From Acidimicrobiales bacterium (lineage in GTDB: Bacteria > Actinomycetota > Acidimicrobiia > Acidimicrobiales > MedAcidi-G1), in the NCBI GenBank assembly GCA_014237715.1, contig JAAZZG010000013.1, forward strand, positions 1 through 48,488: a DNA stretch of 48,488 bases, read 5' to 3'. Below the pieces are notes generated by a model. The model was not told the DNA's origin. It saw only the letters and a program-made list of their open reading frames with translations, and ran no database searches. The position numbers and the translations under genes were made by a program. This document shows positions 1 through 7,547 of the stretch, piece after piece (position 1 is the stretch's first letter; each line of letters starts with the position of its first letter).

Positions 1-177
1 GGCTTACTGGCTTCTTGGATTTCGATAGCCGCCCGCTGTCCTGAGGCGAGAGCACAGCGGCGGTCAAATCACGTGCTGCTCCCAATCCGGCGACACCCGC
101 ACCGATCACCACGATGAGACCTGGCTTACTGGCTTCTTGGATTTCGATAGCCGCCCGCTGTCCTGAGGCGAGAGCAC
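1..177. repeat. 55-base exact direct repeat at the left edge
   Basis: Bases 1–55 recur exactly at 123–177, beginning GGCTTACTGG and ending GAGAGCAC. The offset is 122 bases, which is not a multiple of three, so the two copies are read in different frames of the amine oxidase fragment. The repeat starts at the very first base of the window. A terminal exact repeat of 55 bases is what a de Bruijn assembler with k=55 leaves at an unresolved loop; that explanation is inference. Confidence 0.85.
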
Positions 178-505
178 CGTGGACGGTTGCCGGGTGCTCG
201 GTGTCGGTTGCCTCTCCGGCGAAGAACAGACGGTGGTCGATTGGTCGGGCGAGCATCCGACGGGTAGCTGACGACGCTCCCGGGCCCAGGTACGAATACG
301 AACCTCGCGACCAGGGGTCCTGACCCCAGCGAGTGATCCGATGGTCGAATAACGCTGGGAGATTTGAGGTTGTGGTGAGAGGTGAAGTCGTGGTGCGGTC
401 ACCGCGTCCACAGCCCAGCGTGGTTGCCAGAGCCAACGACGACAGTCCGGCTAGCACCTCGCGACGACTACGTAGCAGGGAGTAGGGGACGTGGGTGTTC
501 GACAT
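1..505 (-). CDS. Rearranged, edge-truncated flavin amine oxidase with Tat signal
   Basis: The frame opens at an ATG at 505 and is still open at base 1. Residues 1–33 form a Tat-type lipoprotein-like signal (SRREVLAG, hydrophobic stretch, LGC). What follows is out of order for this family. First comes a typical amine oxidase C-terminus (RWGQDPWSRGSYSY, FAGEATDTEHPATVHGALASG), and only then the N-terminal FAD-binding Rossmann motif VVIGAGVAGLGAARDL. After that the frame runs into a second, frame-shifted copy of the 55-base repeat. The roughly 350-residue body between the Rossmann motif and the C-terminus is missing. An intact protein would be an exported FAD-dependent amine oxidase. It starts 18 bases after the upstream unknown gene, so the two are probably co-transcribed. 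The order is either a rearranged pseudogene or, more likely, an assembly error at the contig end. Confidence 0.6.
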   Translation of the reverse strand, partial: MSNTHVPYSLLRSRREVLAGLSSLALATTLGCGRGDRTTTSPLTTTSNLPALFDHRITRWGQDPWSRGSYSYLGPGASSATRRMLARPIDHRLFFAGEATDTEHPATVHGALASGQRAAIEIQEASKPGLIVVIGAGVAGLGAARDLTAAVLSPQDSGRLSKSKKPVS

Positions 506-523
506 CTCGGTGGGCCTCCGTGC

Positions 524-1201
524 TCAGGTCCCAGGCTCGCTGCCGTCGATGGGTTGTTCGATCGTGACAGTGACGGAGACGATCGAAGCTCTCCTCGGTG
601 GGTTGGAGAATCCGACGTTCATGGGTCGGGTGACCTCAACCAGTTCCCCAAGGTCCTCGTTTCCGTGTCGGGCAGTGGCGGTCTTTACCCACCGCCACCC
701 GCGAGCTTGATACCACTCGCGGGCACCGGTCGGGCTCAACCCGTAGGTTTCAACACCCATTAGCCATCTTGCGATGGGTGCTTCGATGTAGCGGGTCACG
801 ATGAGTGGGCGCCGGGGCGGAAGGGGGCGTAGCCAGCCTCCGTTCATCTGTATCGCAAGTTTGTCTGTCCAAGCCGTCGTGGTTGCACCCTCGCTCTCGA
901 CATGAAGCGACGCGACCATGACGTGATCAAAGTGATAGGTACTCGTGATGAAGTTGGCTGCATCTCGTGAGGAGGCGATCAAGGTTCTGGTGTCGTTTGC
1001 GTCGAGCCACATGATGTCGTGAAAGGGTCCAAGCGGAGACTGTGGCCAGTAACCGATGACGAACTGGTCTCCGCTAGCAAATGCCGCTGACGAGATGGTC
1101 CCCTTGACAACGGAACGCCCGTCGCTACCGCCGGACACGTTGGTCATCATTGAACTTTTGGAATGTTGGGCACGTATTCCTCGTTCGGTTCGGCATGCCA
1201 C
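524..1201 (-). CDS. Conserved-looking protein of unknown function, 225 aa
   Basis: I do not recognise this family. The protein is soluble-looking, with no signal peptide or membrane segment. It is rich in aromatic residues and predicted beta strands (QFVIGYWPQSPLGPFHDIMW, HFDHVMVASLHVES, GWLRPLPPRRPLIVTRY). The GTG start at 1201 is chosen because GGAG lies six bases upstream; an alternative is one of two consecutive ATGs at 1150 and 1147, which lack a clear ribosome site. It is followed after 18 bases by the amine oxidase fragment, so the two probably form one transcript. Codon and base use match the lower-GC left region. The repeated 'HFDHVMVASLHVESEG' type strands could suggest a small-molecule-binding beta barrel, but no function is claimed. 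Confidence 0.65.
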   Translation of the reverse strand: MACRTERGIRAQHSKSSMMTNVSGGSDGRSVVKGTISSAAFASGDQFVIGYWPQSPLGPFHDIMWLDANDTRTLIASSRDAANFITSTYHFDHVMVASLHVESEGATTTAWTDKLAIQMNGGWLRPLPPRRPLIVTRYIEAPIARWLMGVETYGLSPTGAREWYQARGWRWVKTATARHGNEDLGELVEVTRPMNVGFSNPPRRASIVSVTVTIEQPIDGSEPGT

Positions 1202-1271
1202 ACGTTGAACTCCAGTTTTGACTCCATTTCGACACCATTGTGCGGATGTCTTGTGGAGGGCCTTGCCTACT

Positions 1272-1289
1272 GTCAGGTGGTGGCCTGAC
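1272..1289. promoter_or_regulatory. Inverted repeat in divergent promoter region
   Basis: GTCAGG (1272–1277) and CCTGAC (1284–1289) form a 6-bp inverted repeat with a six-base spacer. It lies between the divergent unknown gene (start 1201) and the DUF971 gene (start 1323). It could be an operator or a short hairpin; neither is proven. Confidence 0.3.
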
Positions 1290-1322
1290 GAGTCGGGTTC
1301 GGTGCCAAGGCATGATGTCTAG

Positions 1323-1637
1323 GTGGAGGACTGTCACGACGTCGTTGATGTTGTCGTCGAACGAAGTCGTGGGGTGACTGCCACGTTCGCTGACGGGCAC
1401 GTTGCGGAACTCGATTTAATGCGACTTCGCCTGCTTTGCCCTTGTGCGGCCTGTCGTTCACTAAGGGAACGTGGAGAGGCAGCCTGGCCCCGTCATGGCA
1501 ACCCAGCTCGGCTACAGATTAAGGATGCTGCACTCCATGGCGCATGGGGATTGAACATCACGTGGAACGATGATCACAGCACGGGTATCTACACCTTCGA
1601 GTTGTTACGAGAGATGAGTGGCTGGAGCAACGACTAG
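1323..1637 (+). CDS. DUF971 family protein (GBBH-like N-terminal domain)
   Basis: A 104-residue protein that is essentially a single DUF971 domain. It has the expected LRLLCPCAACR cysteine cluster near residue 38, which in relatives binds zinc. It also has the conserved end of the domain (ARLQIKDAALHGAWGLNITWNDDHSTGIYTFELL). The domain occurs as the N-terminal part of gamma-butyrobetaine hydroxylases and as a stand-alone protein, often beside iron–sulfur assembly genes; its role alone is unclear. The GTG start at 1323 has only a weak AAGG upstream. It stands alone on the plus strand, convergent with the DUF1330-like gene. Confidence 0.75.
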   Translation: MEDCHDVVDVVVERSRGVTATFADGHVAELDLMRLRLLCPCAACRSLRERGEAAWPRHGNPARLQIKDAALHGAWGLNITWNDDHSTGIYTFELLREMSGWSND

Positions 1638-1773
1638 GCGGACATCCCGAACCGGTTCGGCCAAACCAGTTGAGGCGACTGCGTGTAAGGCTCGCCGCGT
1701 AGCGACCAGGGCGAGTTCTGCACCGAATACGTCACTGCTGTGTGGTTGTGAGAGCCCTTCGCGCATTGCGACC

Positions 1774-2601
1774 TCAATCCTGAATCGACTCTCTTAGCTG
1801 GTCGACTTTCGGTTGAACGACCATCGTGTAGGTATCAGCAATCGCTGTCTCGCGATGGTCATGTTGAGCTTTTAGACGGGTTGGATCAGCAACGACTGCC
1901 TTGAACGCTGCCTTGCTTGGGAATTGGTTGAAGCGCACCTGGTGCCACTCGCGCCCGTCACCGATGATTGTTCCTTCAACTGTGAACCAACCGGAGACTC
2001 TCACGCCGTGCTTTGAGGCGACTCCTGCTGCGACCGACTGATAAGCCTCCATATATGCGGGGGTCTCGACCCCGGATTCCATGTCTTCGAACCGGAGCAC
2101 GTGCAGCACAACTACCGGTCCATCACCTTTGGTCGAGGGGTGCGGGACATCGGACCGATTCGCGGATCCCATGTCGGAGGCTCTCGGAATGGTCAGGGGT
2201 TGGCATCCCATGACGATGGTCTTATCCATCCCAGCGTCCTTGTGCTTGTGCGACTCCTGGAACTCTGGGCGTGACTGCATCTCGATAAAGGACCTGCGGG
2301 TTGGGTATTTCACAACAGCGATGCGATCCCAGACGGTGTTGTCGCCGAGGAGTTGCTGGTCGACGTCTCCTAAGAAGACGATCTCGGCTCCGACCGCCGT
2401 TAGCGAGTCGATTGGGGAGTAGAGGTCGTCTGCCTCTTGACCAGAGATGGCCGTCTTTCGGCCGTCTACGTAGTCGGCCACTTCACGGTATTTCATCAGG
2501 TTGACCATCCATACCGGGCCATCGTCAGATGGTGAGGTGGCGGCCAACCGGATGCCGTATTCCCGGTCGACGAGACCGTAGCGAGGTCCATCGCTGCTCA
2601 T
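1774..2601 (-). CDS. Tandem DUF1330-like (dimeric alpha/beta barrel) protein
   Basis: A 275-residue protein made of two similar halves. The first (about 1–138) contains WMVNLMKYREVADYVDGR and IAVVKYPTRRSFIEMQ. The second (about 160–265) contains VVVLHVLRFEDMESG, EWHQVRFNQFPSKAAFKAV and DTYTMVV. The pattern of a short strand carrying NLMKY, then a strand followed by 'FPS/YPT..F..m', is that of DUF1330/EthD-type ferredoxin-like folds. These usually dimerise; here the dimer appears fused. Start: ATG at 2601 with AAGGAAG about seven bases upstream. It is the last gene of the minus-strand sulfatase–dehalogenase operon, 44 bases after the fused sulfatase. A role in handling a small hydrophobic intermediate is plausible but not shown. 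Confidence 0.7.
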   Translation of the reverse strand: MSSDGPRYGLVDREYGIRLAATSPSDDGPVWMVNLMKYREVADYVDGRKTAISGQEADDLYSPIDSLTAVGAEIVFLGDVDQQLLGDNTVWDRIAVVKYPTRRSFIEMQSRPEFQESHKHKDAGMDKTIVMGCQPLTIPRASDMGSANRSDVPHPSTKGDGPVVVLHVLRFEDMESGVETPAYMEAYQSVAAGVASKHGVRVSGWFTVEGTIIGDGREWHQVRFNQFPSKAAFKAVVADPTRLKAQHDHRETAIADTYTMVVQPKVDQLRESIQD

Positions 2602-2645
2602 CTGGCGCTTCCTTCAGTTAGGAGTCGTGGTCATCTTGGATGGGG

Positions 2646-5222
2646 CTACAGATCCTGGGCAGCGAGGAGTTCCATCATTTCCCTTGCAACCATTGGGCCG
2701 GCATTCTGGTTCTGACCGGTGACGAGGTTGCCGTCGACCACCCAGTGGTTGGCGAACGGGTCACGGAACCTGGTGATGCTCTCGAAGACCGCACCGGCTC
2801 TACGTAGTTCTCTCTCCGGGTGGTGCGGGGTGGATTGGATGCCGAGTTCTCTCACCTGCTTGTCGGTGACTGCGGAAATCCGACGGCCCTTGACCAGCGG
2901 TTCCCCGGCGACATCCTTTGCGTTGAGGAGTCCGAGCGGGCCGTGGCATACACCCCCGATGATCTTCCCTTGCGCGTTCGCCTCGGTGATCTTGGCTGCT
3001 AGGCCGTCTGAGAATCCGAAGTCGAACGCTGCGCCCCAACCGCCGGAGAGGAACACCACGTCGTACTCGGCCATGTCCAATCGCCCGATCGCCAACGAGT
3101 TGGTGACCTGGTTCCGGAAGTCGTCGTCGGCGAGGAAACGGTCGTCGTCACCGCTTCGCATGACCGGCTTGAGCGACTGTGGGTCGACTGGAATCACACC
3201 TCCTAGAGGGCTTGCCACGTCGACCTTCATGCCCGCGTCGAGGAACGCGTAGTAGGGAACGGTCATCTCACTGGCGAAGACGCCGGTGGGCTTGCCAATG
3301 TCCATTACTGCAGTGTTCGTTGCGACCATGAGGGCACGCTTTCCAGCGAGCCCGAACTCGACTGCGTTCAGATCTTCGGGGTGCATGCCAATCTTGTGTA
3401 CAAGCTTTCGAAGCATTCTCGCTGGTGGGGGTGGACGCTTCTTCACCGGTCCCCCGGTTGGCTGACGTGATGCATAGGGCCACGGGTTGTTTCGCTCGGG
3501 CACGGCTCGGAAGCACTCCTCCTTCAGGAGGGCGCGGATGTGGATGAACACGTCCCGGGCCAAATCATCGTTCCATCGGTTGACGGCTTCGGTCGGGTCG
3601 GCGTCGAGGTCGTAGAGCTCCCACTGGTCTGGGAGTGGGATGGTCCGGGTCGTCTCGCCAGCCAGGCCGCTTGAGGCGAGGTGGCGGACTCCCGGATTGG
3701 TCCACGTAGCCGGGTCGTCAAAGGTGCGAACCACTTTCCACAGGTGGCCTTCACCACGATTGATCGAGTCGTCAACCCGTGCAACGATCCCTTCAAAGTT
3801 TGAACCCACATGTTCCGGAACTCGGATTCGTAGCATCCCAGGCGGTTTTGCGGCACGACCGGTAGCGCGGGCCACGCCGGAAGCGCCGGAGTCACCCTCG
3901 AGCATGTTGTCGCGCGTCATCAGGTAGACGGTGCGATTGGGATTTGGAGTTGCGGCGCCATCAACGACCGGCATGAGGTTCGTACCGGGCAGCGGATGGA
4001 CCTCGGTGAATGATTCTTGGAGCACGCTGGTCGTCATCGCTTCGTCGATACCTGCCGCTGACAACAGGGTGGGCACGATGTCGATGTGGGAGGTCGGGGC
4101 GTCATGGATCAATGTCCCGGTGGTGGCGTTGGTGCCGATCCGGGCAATTGAAAATGGGACGCGGGTAGCTTCGTCGTAGAGGTTGAACCATTTCTGGTGA
4201 AGGCCGCCATGGGCGCCCAGCAACTCGCCGTGGTCAGAAGTACGCACGATCACCGCGTGTTCAGATCCTCCATCAGTTACGGCTCGACGCACCCGATCAA
4301 TTGGGGCATCGACCTCTGCGTGTAGCCGGTAGTAGAGGTCGCGGTATTTCTGGGCGTTCTTGTCGTAGGCCCGCGCAATAGCTGCTGCCGGCCCATATCC
4401 CGTCGGATAGGTCGCCCGATACGCGACCTGGGCTGCTGGCTTGGTGGACAGGTCTTCGTCGTCAGTGGGCGATGCGGGTATCGAGGGTGGATCTAGTTCT
4501 GGTTGGTTCTTGATCGGGATTCCGCGTCGAACCCAGGCTGGGAACAAGACGATGTCGTGGGGGTTGACGAAACTCGCGACGAGCAGGAAGGGACGCAAGG
4601 CGTTTGCGTCTCCTTCCTCTCGCCGGCGGTAACGGTCCTGCAGCCAGGCGACTACTCGGTCTGCGATGAGCGGATCACGCCGGAAGCCGCTGTTGGCGAG
4701 TGCGCCGCCATGGGGTTCGGGACCTACCCAACCGGAAAAGCCGAAGGGCTTGAGCGGATCGGCTGCACGGTATGCATCGACGGCTTCCTGATCGACCTCC
4801 CCGGCGGCGTTGTTGGTTGCAAGAACCTGGCCGGTGTTCTCGTCGATCAGGTCGGCGTGGGAGATGTGCCACTTGCCGTCGTAATGAGTGTCGTAACCGC
4901 CGGCCCTGAACCAGTGACCGAGCGTGGGGACCTCGCCGACACGCAGCCAACGCAGGCGCGAGTCGTCAGCCATCTTTCCTAGGCCGTCGGTCTGGGTCAC
5001 ACCATGAACGTCGGGGTAGTGCCCGGTGAAGATCGTCGGCCTACTGGGAACGCAGGCCAGCGAGCCCGTGTAGTGGCGCCCAAAGTTGAGTGCGTGTTCG
5101 TCGAACCAGGCCCGACCGGTCAGCGTTTCTGCACGCCACCGGGCGATGTCTGAGTTTTCGTACGTTGGGGCGGCGCGTTCCTCGTCGGTCATGATGACGA
5201 TGACGTCGGGTCGAACGGTCAT
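2646..5222 (-). CDS. Sulfatase fused to a C-terminal DJ-1/PfpI domain
   Basis: An 858-residue two-domain protein. Residues 1–620 form an alkaline-phosphatase-superfamily sulfatase. They include the metal-binding start (IVIMTDEE), the sulfatase signature ACVPSRPTIFTGHYP with Cys57 as the residue normally oxidised to formylglycine, GKWH, and TSDHGELLGAHGG. Residues 625–858 form a DJ-1/PfpI (type 1 glutamine amidotransferase-like) domain with the nucleophile elbow GGVCHGPLG (Cys759) and an Hsp31-like layout (PYYAFLDAGMKVDVASPLGG, LSGGWGAAFDF). Proteins of the second type act as glyoxalases, chaperones or deglycases. There is no signal peptide, so it is cytoplasmic. The ATG at 5222 overlaps the stop of the SRPBCC gene (ATGA), indicating coupled translation. 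The substrate is unknown. The fusion is unusual and the frame is continuous. Confidence 0.88.
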   Translation of the reverse strand: MTVRPDVIVIMTDEERAAPTYENSDIARWRAETLTGRAWFDEHALNFGRHYTGSLACVPSRPTIFTGHYPDVHGVTQTDGLGKMADDSRLRWLRVGEVPTLGHWFRAGGYDTHYDGKWHISHADLIDENTGQVLATNNAAGEVDQEAVDAYRAADPLKPFGFSGWVGPEPHGGALANSGFRRDPLIADRVVAWLQDRYRRREEGDANALRPFLLVASFVNPHDIVLFPAWVRRGIPIKNQPELDPPSIPASPTDDEDLSTKPAAQVAYRATYPTGYGPAAAIARAYDKNAQKYRDLYYRLHAEVDAPIDRVRRAVTDGGSEHAVIVRTSDHGELLGAHGGLHQKWFNLYDEATRVPFSIARIGTNATTGTLIHDAPTSHIDIVPTLLSAAGIDEAMTTSVLQESFTEVHPLPGTNLMPVVDGAATPNPNRTVYLMTRDNMLEGDSGASGVARATGRAAKPPGMLRIRVPEHVGSNFEGIVARVDDSINRGEGHLWKVVRTFDDPATWTNPGVRHLASSGLAGETTRTIPLPDQWELYDLDADPTEAVNRWNDDLARDVFIHIRALLKEECFRAVPERNNPWPYASRQPTGGPVKKRPPPPARMLRKLVHKIGMHPEDLNAVEFGLAGKRALMVATNTAVMDIGKPTGVFASEMTVPYYAFLDAGMKVDVASPLGGVIPVDPQSLKPVMRSGDDDRFLADDDFRNQVTNSLAIGRLDMAEYDVVFLSGGWGAAFDFGFSDGLAAKITEANAQGKIIGGVCHGPLGLLNAKDVAGEPLVKGRRISAVTDKQVRELGIQSTPHHPERELRRAGAVFESITRFRDPFANHWVVDGNLVTGQNQNAGPMVAREMMELLAAQDL

Positions 5223-5668
5223 GGCCGCTGCCCTCTCCGACCCAAATGGGCTACGAGCCCTGAGAGCATCTCGTCGGATGCTGCCCCGAGCCTGCGTCCG
5301 ACAATGCGTGCAATCAACTTCTGTGGGGGTCGCGGGCCGGCATCGATGTCAGTGGTCAGCCTCACCTTCGTTCCGTCTTCGGTTGGTTCGAGCCGCCAGG
5401 TGTTGGTAGCCGAGCGGATCACTGGTGGGAGCCCTTTGAGGGAGTACGACAAGGTGTGTGGCTCCTCCCACTCGACGACCGTCTCTATCAGGGCTGATCG
5501 ACCAACCTGCACACGACGAGTTGTACCGACATCGGATGCTCCCTCGGTGAGGAAGCATGAGTGTTCGACGTTGGGCGCCCACGAACTTATGGCCTCGAAC
5601 TCGGACAGCACCTTCCAGACCTCGGTCGGTGCGGCATCGACGAGACGGGACCGCTCGATAGTGGTCAT
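5219..5668 (-). CDS. SRPBCC (START/Bet v1-like) family protein
   Basis: A 149-residue protein with the SRPBCC layout. It opens with the strand TTIERSRLVDAAPTEVWKVLSEFEAISSWAPNVEHS, then RVQVGRSALIETVVEWEEPHTLSYSL and NTWRLEPTEDGTKVRLTTDIDAG, and ends with a long C-terminal helix. Members bind hydrophobic ligands or act as polyketide cyclase-like enzymes. Its start overlaps the dehalogenase stop, and its stop overlaps the fused sulfatase start (both ATGA), so the three genes are translated as a coupled set. A role in binding the substrate or an intermediate of the operon is inferred from this context only. Confidence 0.82.
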   Translation of the reverse strand: MTTIERSRLVDAAPTEVWKVLSEFEAISSWAPNVEHSCFLTEGASDVGTTRRVQVGRSALIETVVEWEEPHTLSYSLKGLPPVIRSATNTWRLEPTEDGTKVRLTTDIDAGPRPPQKLIARIVGRRLGAASDEMLSGLVAHLGRRGQRP

Positions 5669-6567
5669 GAGGCCATGAAGTCCACGAGCAGTGCAGCCAG
5701 CAGCGGTCCCTGGTCTTCTTGGAGGAAGTGACCTGCGCCCTCGATTGTCGTGTGCGGTTGGCCTTGGGCTCCAGGAACTCTGGCCAGGAAGGGAGTTTCG
5801 CCGCCCTTGGTCACCGGATCGAGGTCACTGAACGCAACCAGGAACGGCCTTTCGAACTGTTCGAGCACCTTCCACGCCGCCTTGTTGGCGGATGCTTCCG
5901 GGTCGTCGGAGTTGGTGGGCACAAGAGACGGAAAGATCCGGGCTCCGGCCTTGTAGGAATCGTCGGGGAAAGGGGCGTCGTAGGCAGCGATGACTTCATC
6001 TGACAGGTCGCTGGTGCATGCGCCGTTGACGAGTTGCCCAATGGGGAACACCGGTGATTCCTGGGAGAACTTCTGCCAGGCCATGAAGGCTTCCGACCCG
6101 CCTTCACCGGTTGGTAGGCCCGTGTTGCCAATGGCCACGCGTTCGTATCGGTCGGGTTGGTCGGCCACCAGCCGTAGGCCGATGAGGCCGCCCCAGTCCT
6201 GGCCGAAGAAGGTGATGTCCTGCAGATCGAGATGGTCGAAGATGAGCGACGAGGCCCAGACGACGTGACGGGCGTAGCTGTAGTCGGTCATCTCCGTTGG
6301 CTTGTCACTGCGTCCGAAGCCGACGAGGTCGGGGGCGATCACCCGGTGACCGGCGGAAACCAGCGGTGGGATCATGTCGCGATAGAGGTAGCTCCACGAT
6401 GGCTCACCGTGCACCAGCAACACGACGGAACCGTTGGATCGGCCTTCGTCGAGATAGTGGACCCTCAACGTGCCACTGTCGCCATCGGGTATTTCGGCGT
6501 AGTGCGGTTCAAATGGGTAACCGGGTAGATCGGTGAATCGGTCATCGGGTGTTCGAACGGTGTCCAT
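5665..6567 (-). CDS. Haloalkane dehalogenase (HLD-I, DhlA-like)
   Basis: A 300-residue alpha/beta-hydrolase. Such enzymes hydrolyse carbon–halogen bonds in haloalkanes, giving an alcohol and halide. The oxyanion motif is HGEPSW (53–58). The nucleophile elbow is FGQDWGG with Asp124 and the halide-binding Trp125, the same positions as in Xanthobacter DhlA. The acid lies in FSDLDPVTKG and the base is His280 in GAGHFLQED. HGEPxW together with QDWGG is typical of subfamily HLD-I. The start at 6567 is chosen because AAGGA lies upstream and the homologous N-terminus begins there; the frame extends further upstream but only over non-homologous sequence. It lies 29 bases after the MBL-fold gene in the same operon. 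An epoxide hydrolase is less likely given the Trp after the nucleophile. Confidence 0.88.
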   Translation of the reverse strand: MDTVRTPDDRFTDLPGYPFEPHYAEIPDGDSGTLRVHYLDEGRSNGSVVLLVHGEPSWSYLYRDMIPPLVSAGHRVIAPDLVGFGRSDKPTEMTDYSYARHVVWASSLIFDHLDLQDITFFGQDWGGLIGLRLVADQPDRYERVAIGNTGLPTGEGGSEAFMAWQKFSQESPVFPIGQLVNGACTSDLSDEVIAAYDAPFPDDSYKAGARIFPSLVPTNSDDPEASANKAAWKVLEQFERPFLVAFSDLDPVTKGGETPFLARVPGAQGQPHTTIEGAGHFLQEDQGPLLAALLVDFMAS

Positions 6568-6596
6568 GTCTCTGCTTTCCTTTGGGTCTGATCGAT

Positions 6597-7430
6597 TCAG
6601 CTCGGGTGGACTTCGACCCTGTGCAGGTCGTCGCCCAACTCGATGGTGCCGGCGAAGTGGGCGGCGGCGAGGTTGCGCCAGTCCTCGCCACCACCAGATG
6701 GGAATGCTGGTACGTAGTGCGTAAGCACCAGGGTCTCCATGCCGGCCCGCGCCGCTGTTTTCGCAGCCTCCTCGGGAGAGGAGTGGTAGTCGAGCGTGTC
6801 TTGCAGCCTCTGCACCGGGACGTTCTCGATGACGTCCTTGCGGATGACCGTGTGCACCAGAGCCTGCGCACCGATACACAGCCTGTCGAGGCCTTCGCAC
6901 GGCACGGTGTCACCGGCGACGACAACCGAAGCACCGTCATAGTCGAAGCGGAATCCGATGCTGGGTTCGACCGGCTTGTGGTCTGTGGACGCACAGGAGA
7001 CACCTACCTGTCCGCCGAGGTCGATCTTGCCTTCGGTCACCTCGATGACCTCGACAGGGGGCCGATAGTCGAGGTCGCCGTGGTGGGCGATGCGGTAGCC
7101 AATGTCAGGTCCCAGCGAGTCGAGTATGTGGTCGACAACCGTTCGGGTCCCGATCGGACCCACGATGGTGAGCGGCGATGGTTCGAAGGTCGTAATCCAT
7201 CTGGTGGTGATCACGTCGTTCAGGTCGGTGATGTGGTCGCTGTGAAGATGGGTCAGTAGCACAGCACTGAGTTGACCTGCACTGCTGGCTGCGCCCCCCA
7301 GGCGCATGAGCACGGCTCGGCCGGCGTCGACAAGGAACTGTTCGGTGCCACCCGCAATGAGCGTGGCTGGTCCGGCCCGGGTCGGATCGGGCATGGGGCT
7401 GCCGGTCCCGAGGAGTGTGATGGCAAGCAT
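6597..7430 (-). CDS. MBL-fold hydrolase (RNase Z/arylsulfatase-like)
   Basis: A 277-residue metallo-beta-lactamase-fold protein beginning [16 protein letters not shown], the usual start of the RNase Z/AtsA-like branch. The metal site is THLHSDH at 60–66, followed by a second His in STDHKPVEP, an Asp in VVVAGDT and LTHYVPAF. Relatives include MBL-type arylsulfatases, phosphodiesterases and tRNase Z. The exosite region of true tRNase Z is not evident. The ATG at 7430 has AGGAG nine bases upstream; a TTG at 7454 is a weaker alternative. It sits between the arylsulfatase and the dehalogenase in one operon, so a hydrolytic role on the same substrate is more likely than tRNA processing. Confidence 0.8.
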   Translation of the reverse strand: MLAITLLGTGSPMPDPTRAGPATLIAGGTEQFLVDAGRAVLMRLGGAASSAGQLSAVLLTHLHSDHITDLNDVITTRWITTFEPSPLTIVGPIGTRTVVDHILDSLGPDIGYRIAHHGDLDYRPPVEVIEVTEGKIDLGGQVGVSCASTDHKPVEPSIGFRFDYDGASVVVAGDTVPCEGLDRLCIGAQALVHTVIRKDVIENVPVQRLQDTLDYHSSPEEAAKTAARAGMETLVLTHYVPAFPSGGGEDWRNLAAAHFAGTIELGDDLHRVEVHPS

Positions 7431-7547
7431 GCGGTTGACTCCTATCTGGCTCAACGGTGGGGCTCAACGATGGGCGGGCGCCATGTAGAACCAGAACGGG
7501 AAAGGAGCTTCCTGGTCCTTGAGCGCCACTCTTCATCTGGAGGTTGG

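Noticed and set aside
6597..7430. True tRNase Z (rnz)
   Set aside because: The HLHSDH site fits, but no flexible-arm exosite is evident and the gene sits inside a catabolic operon, so a general MBL hydrolase call is safer.
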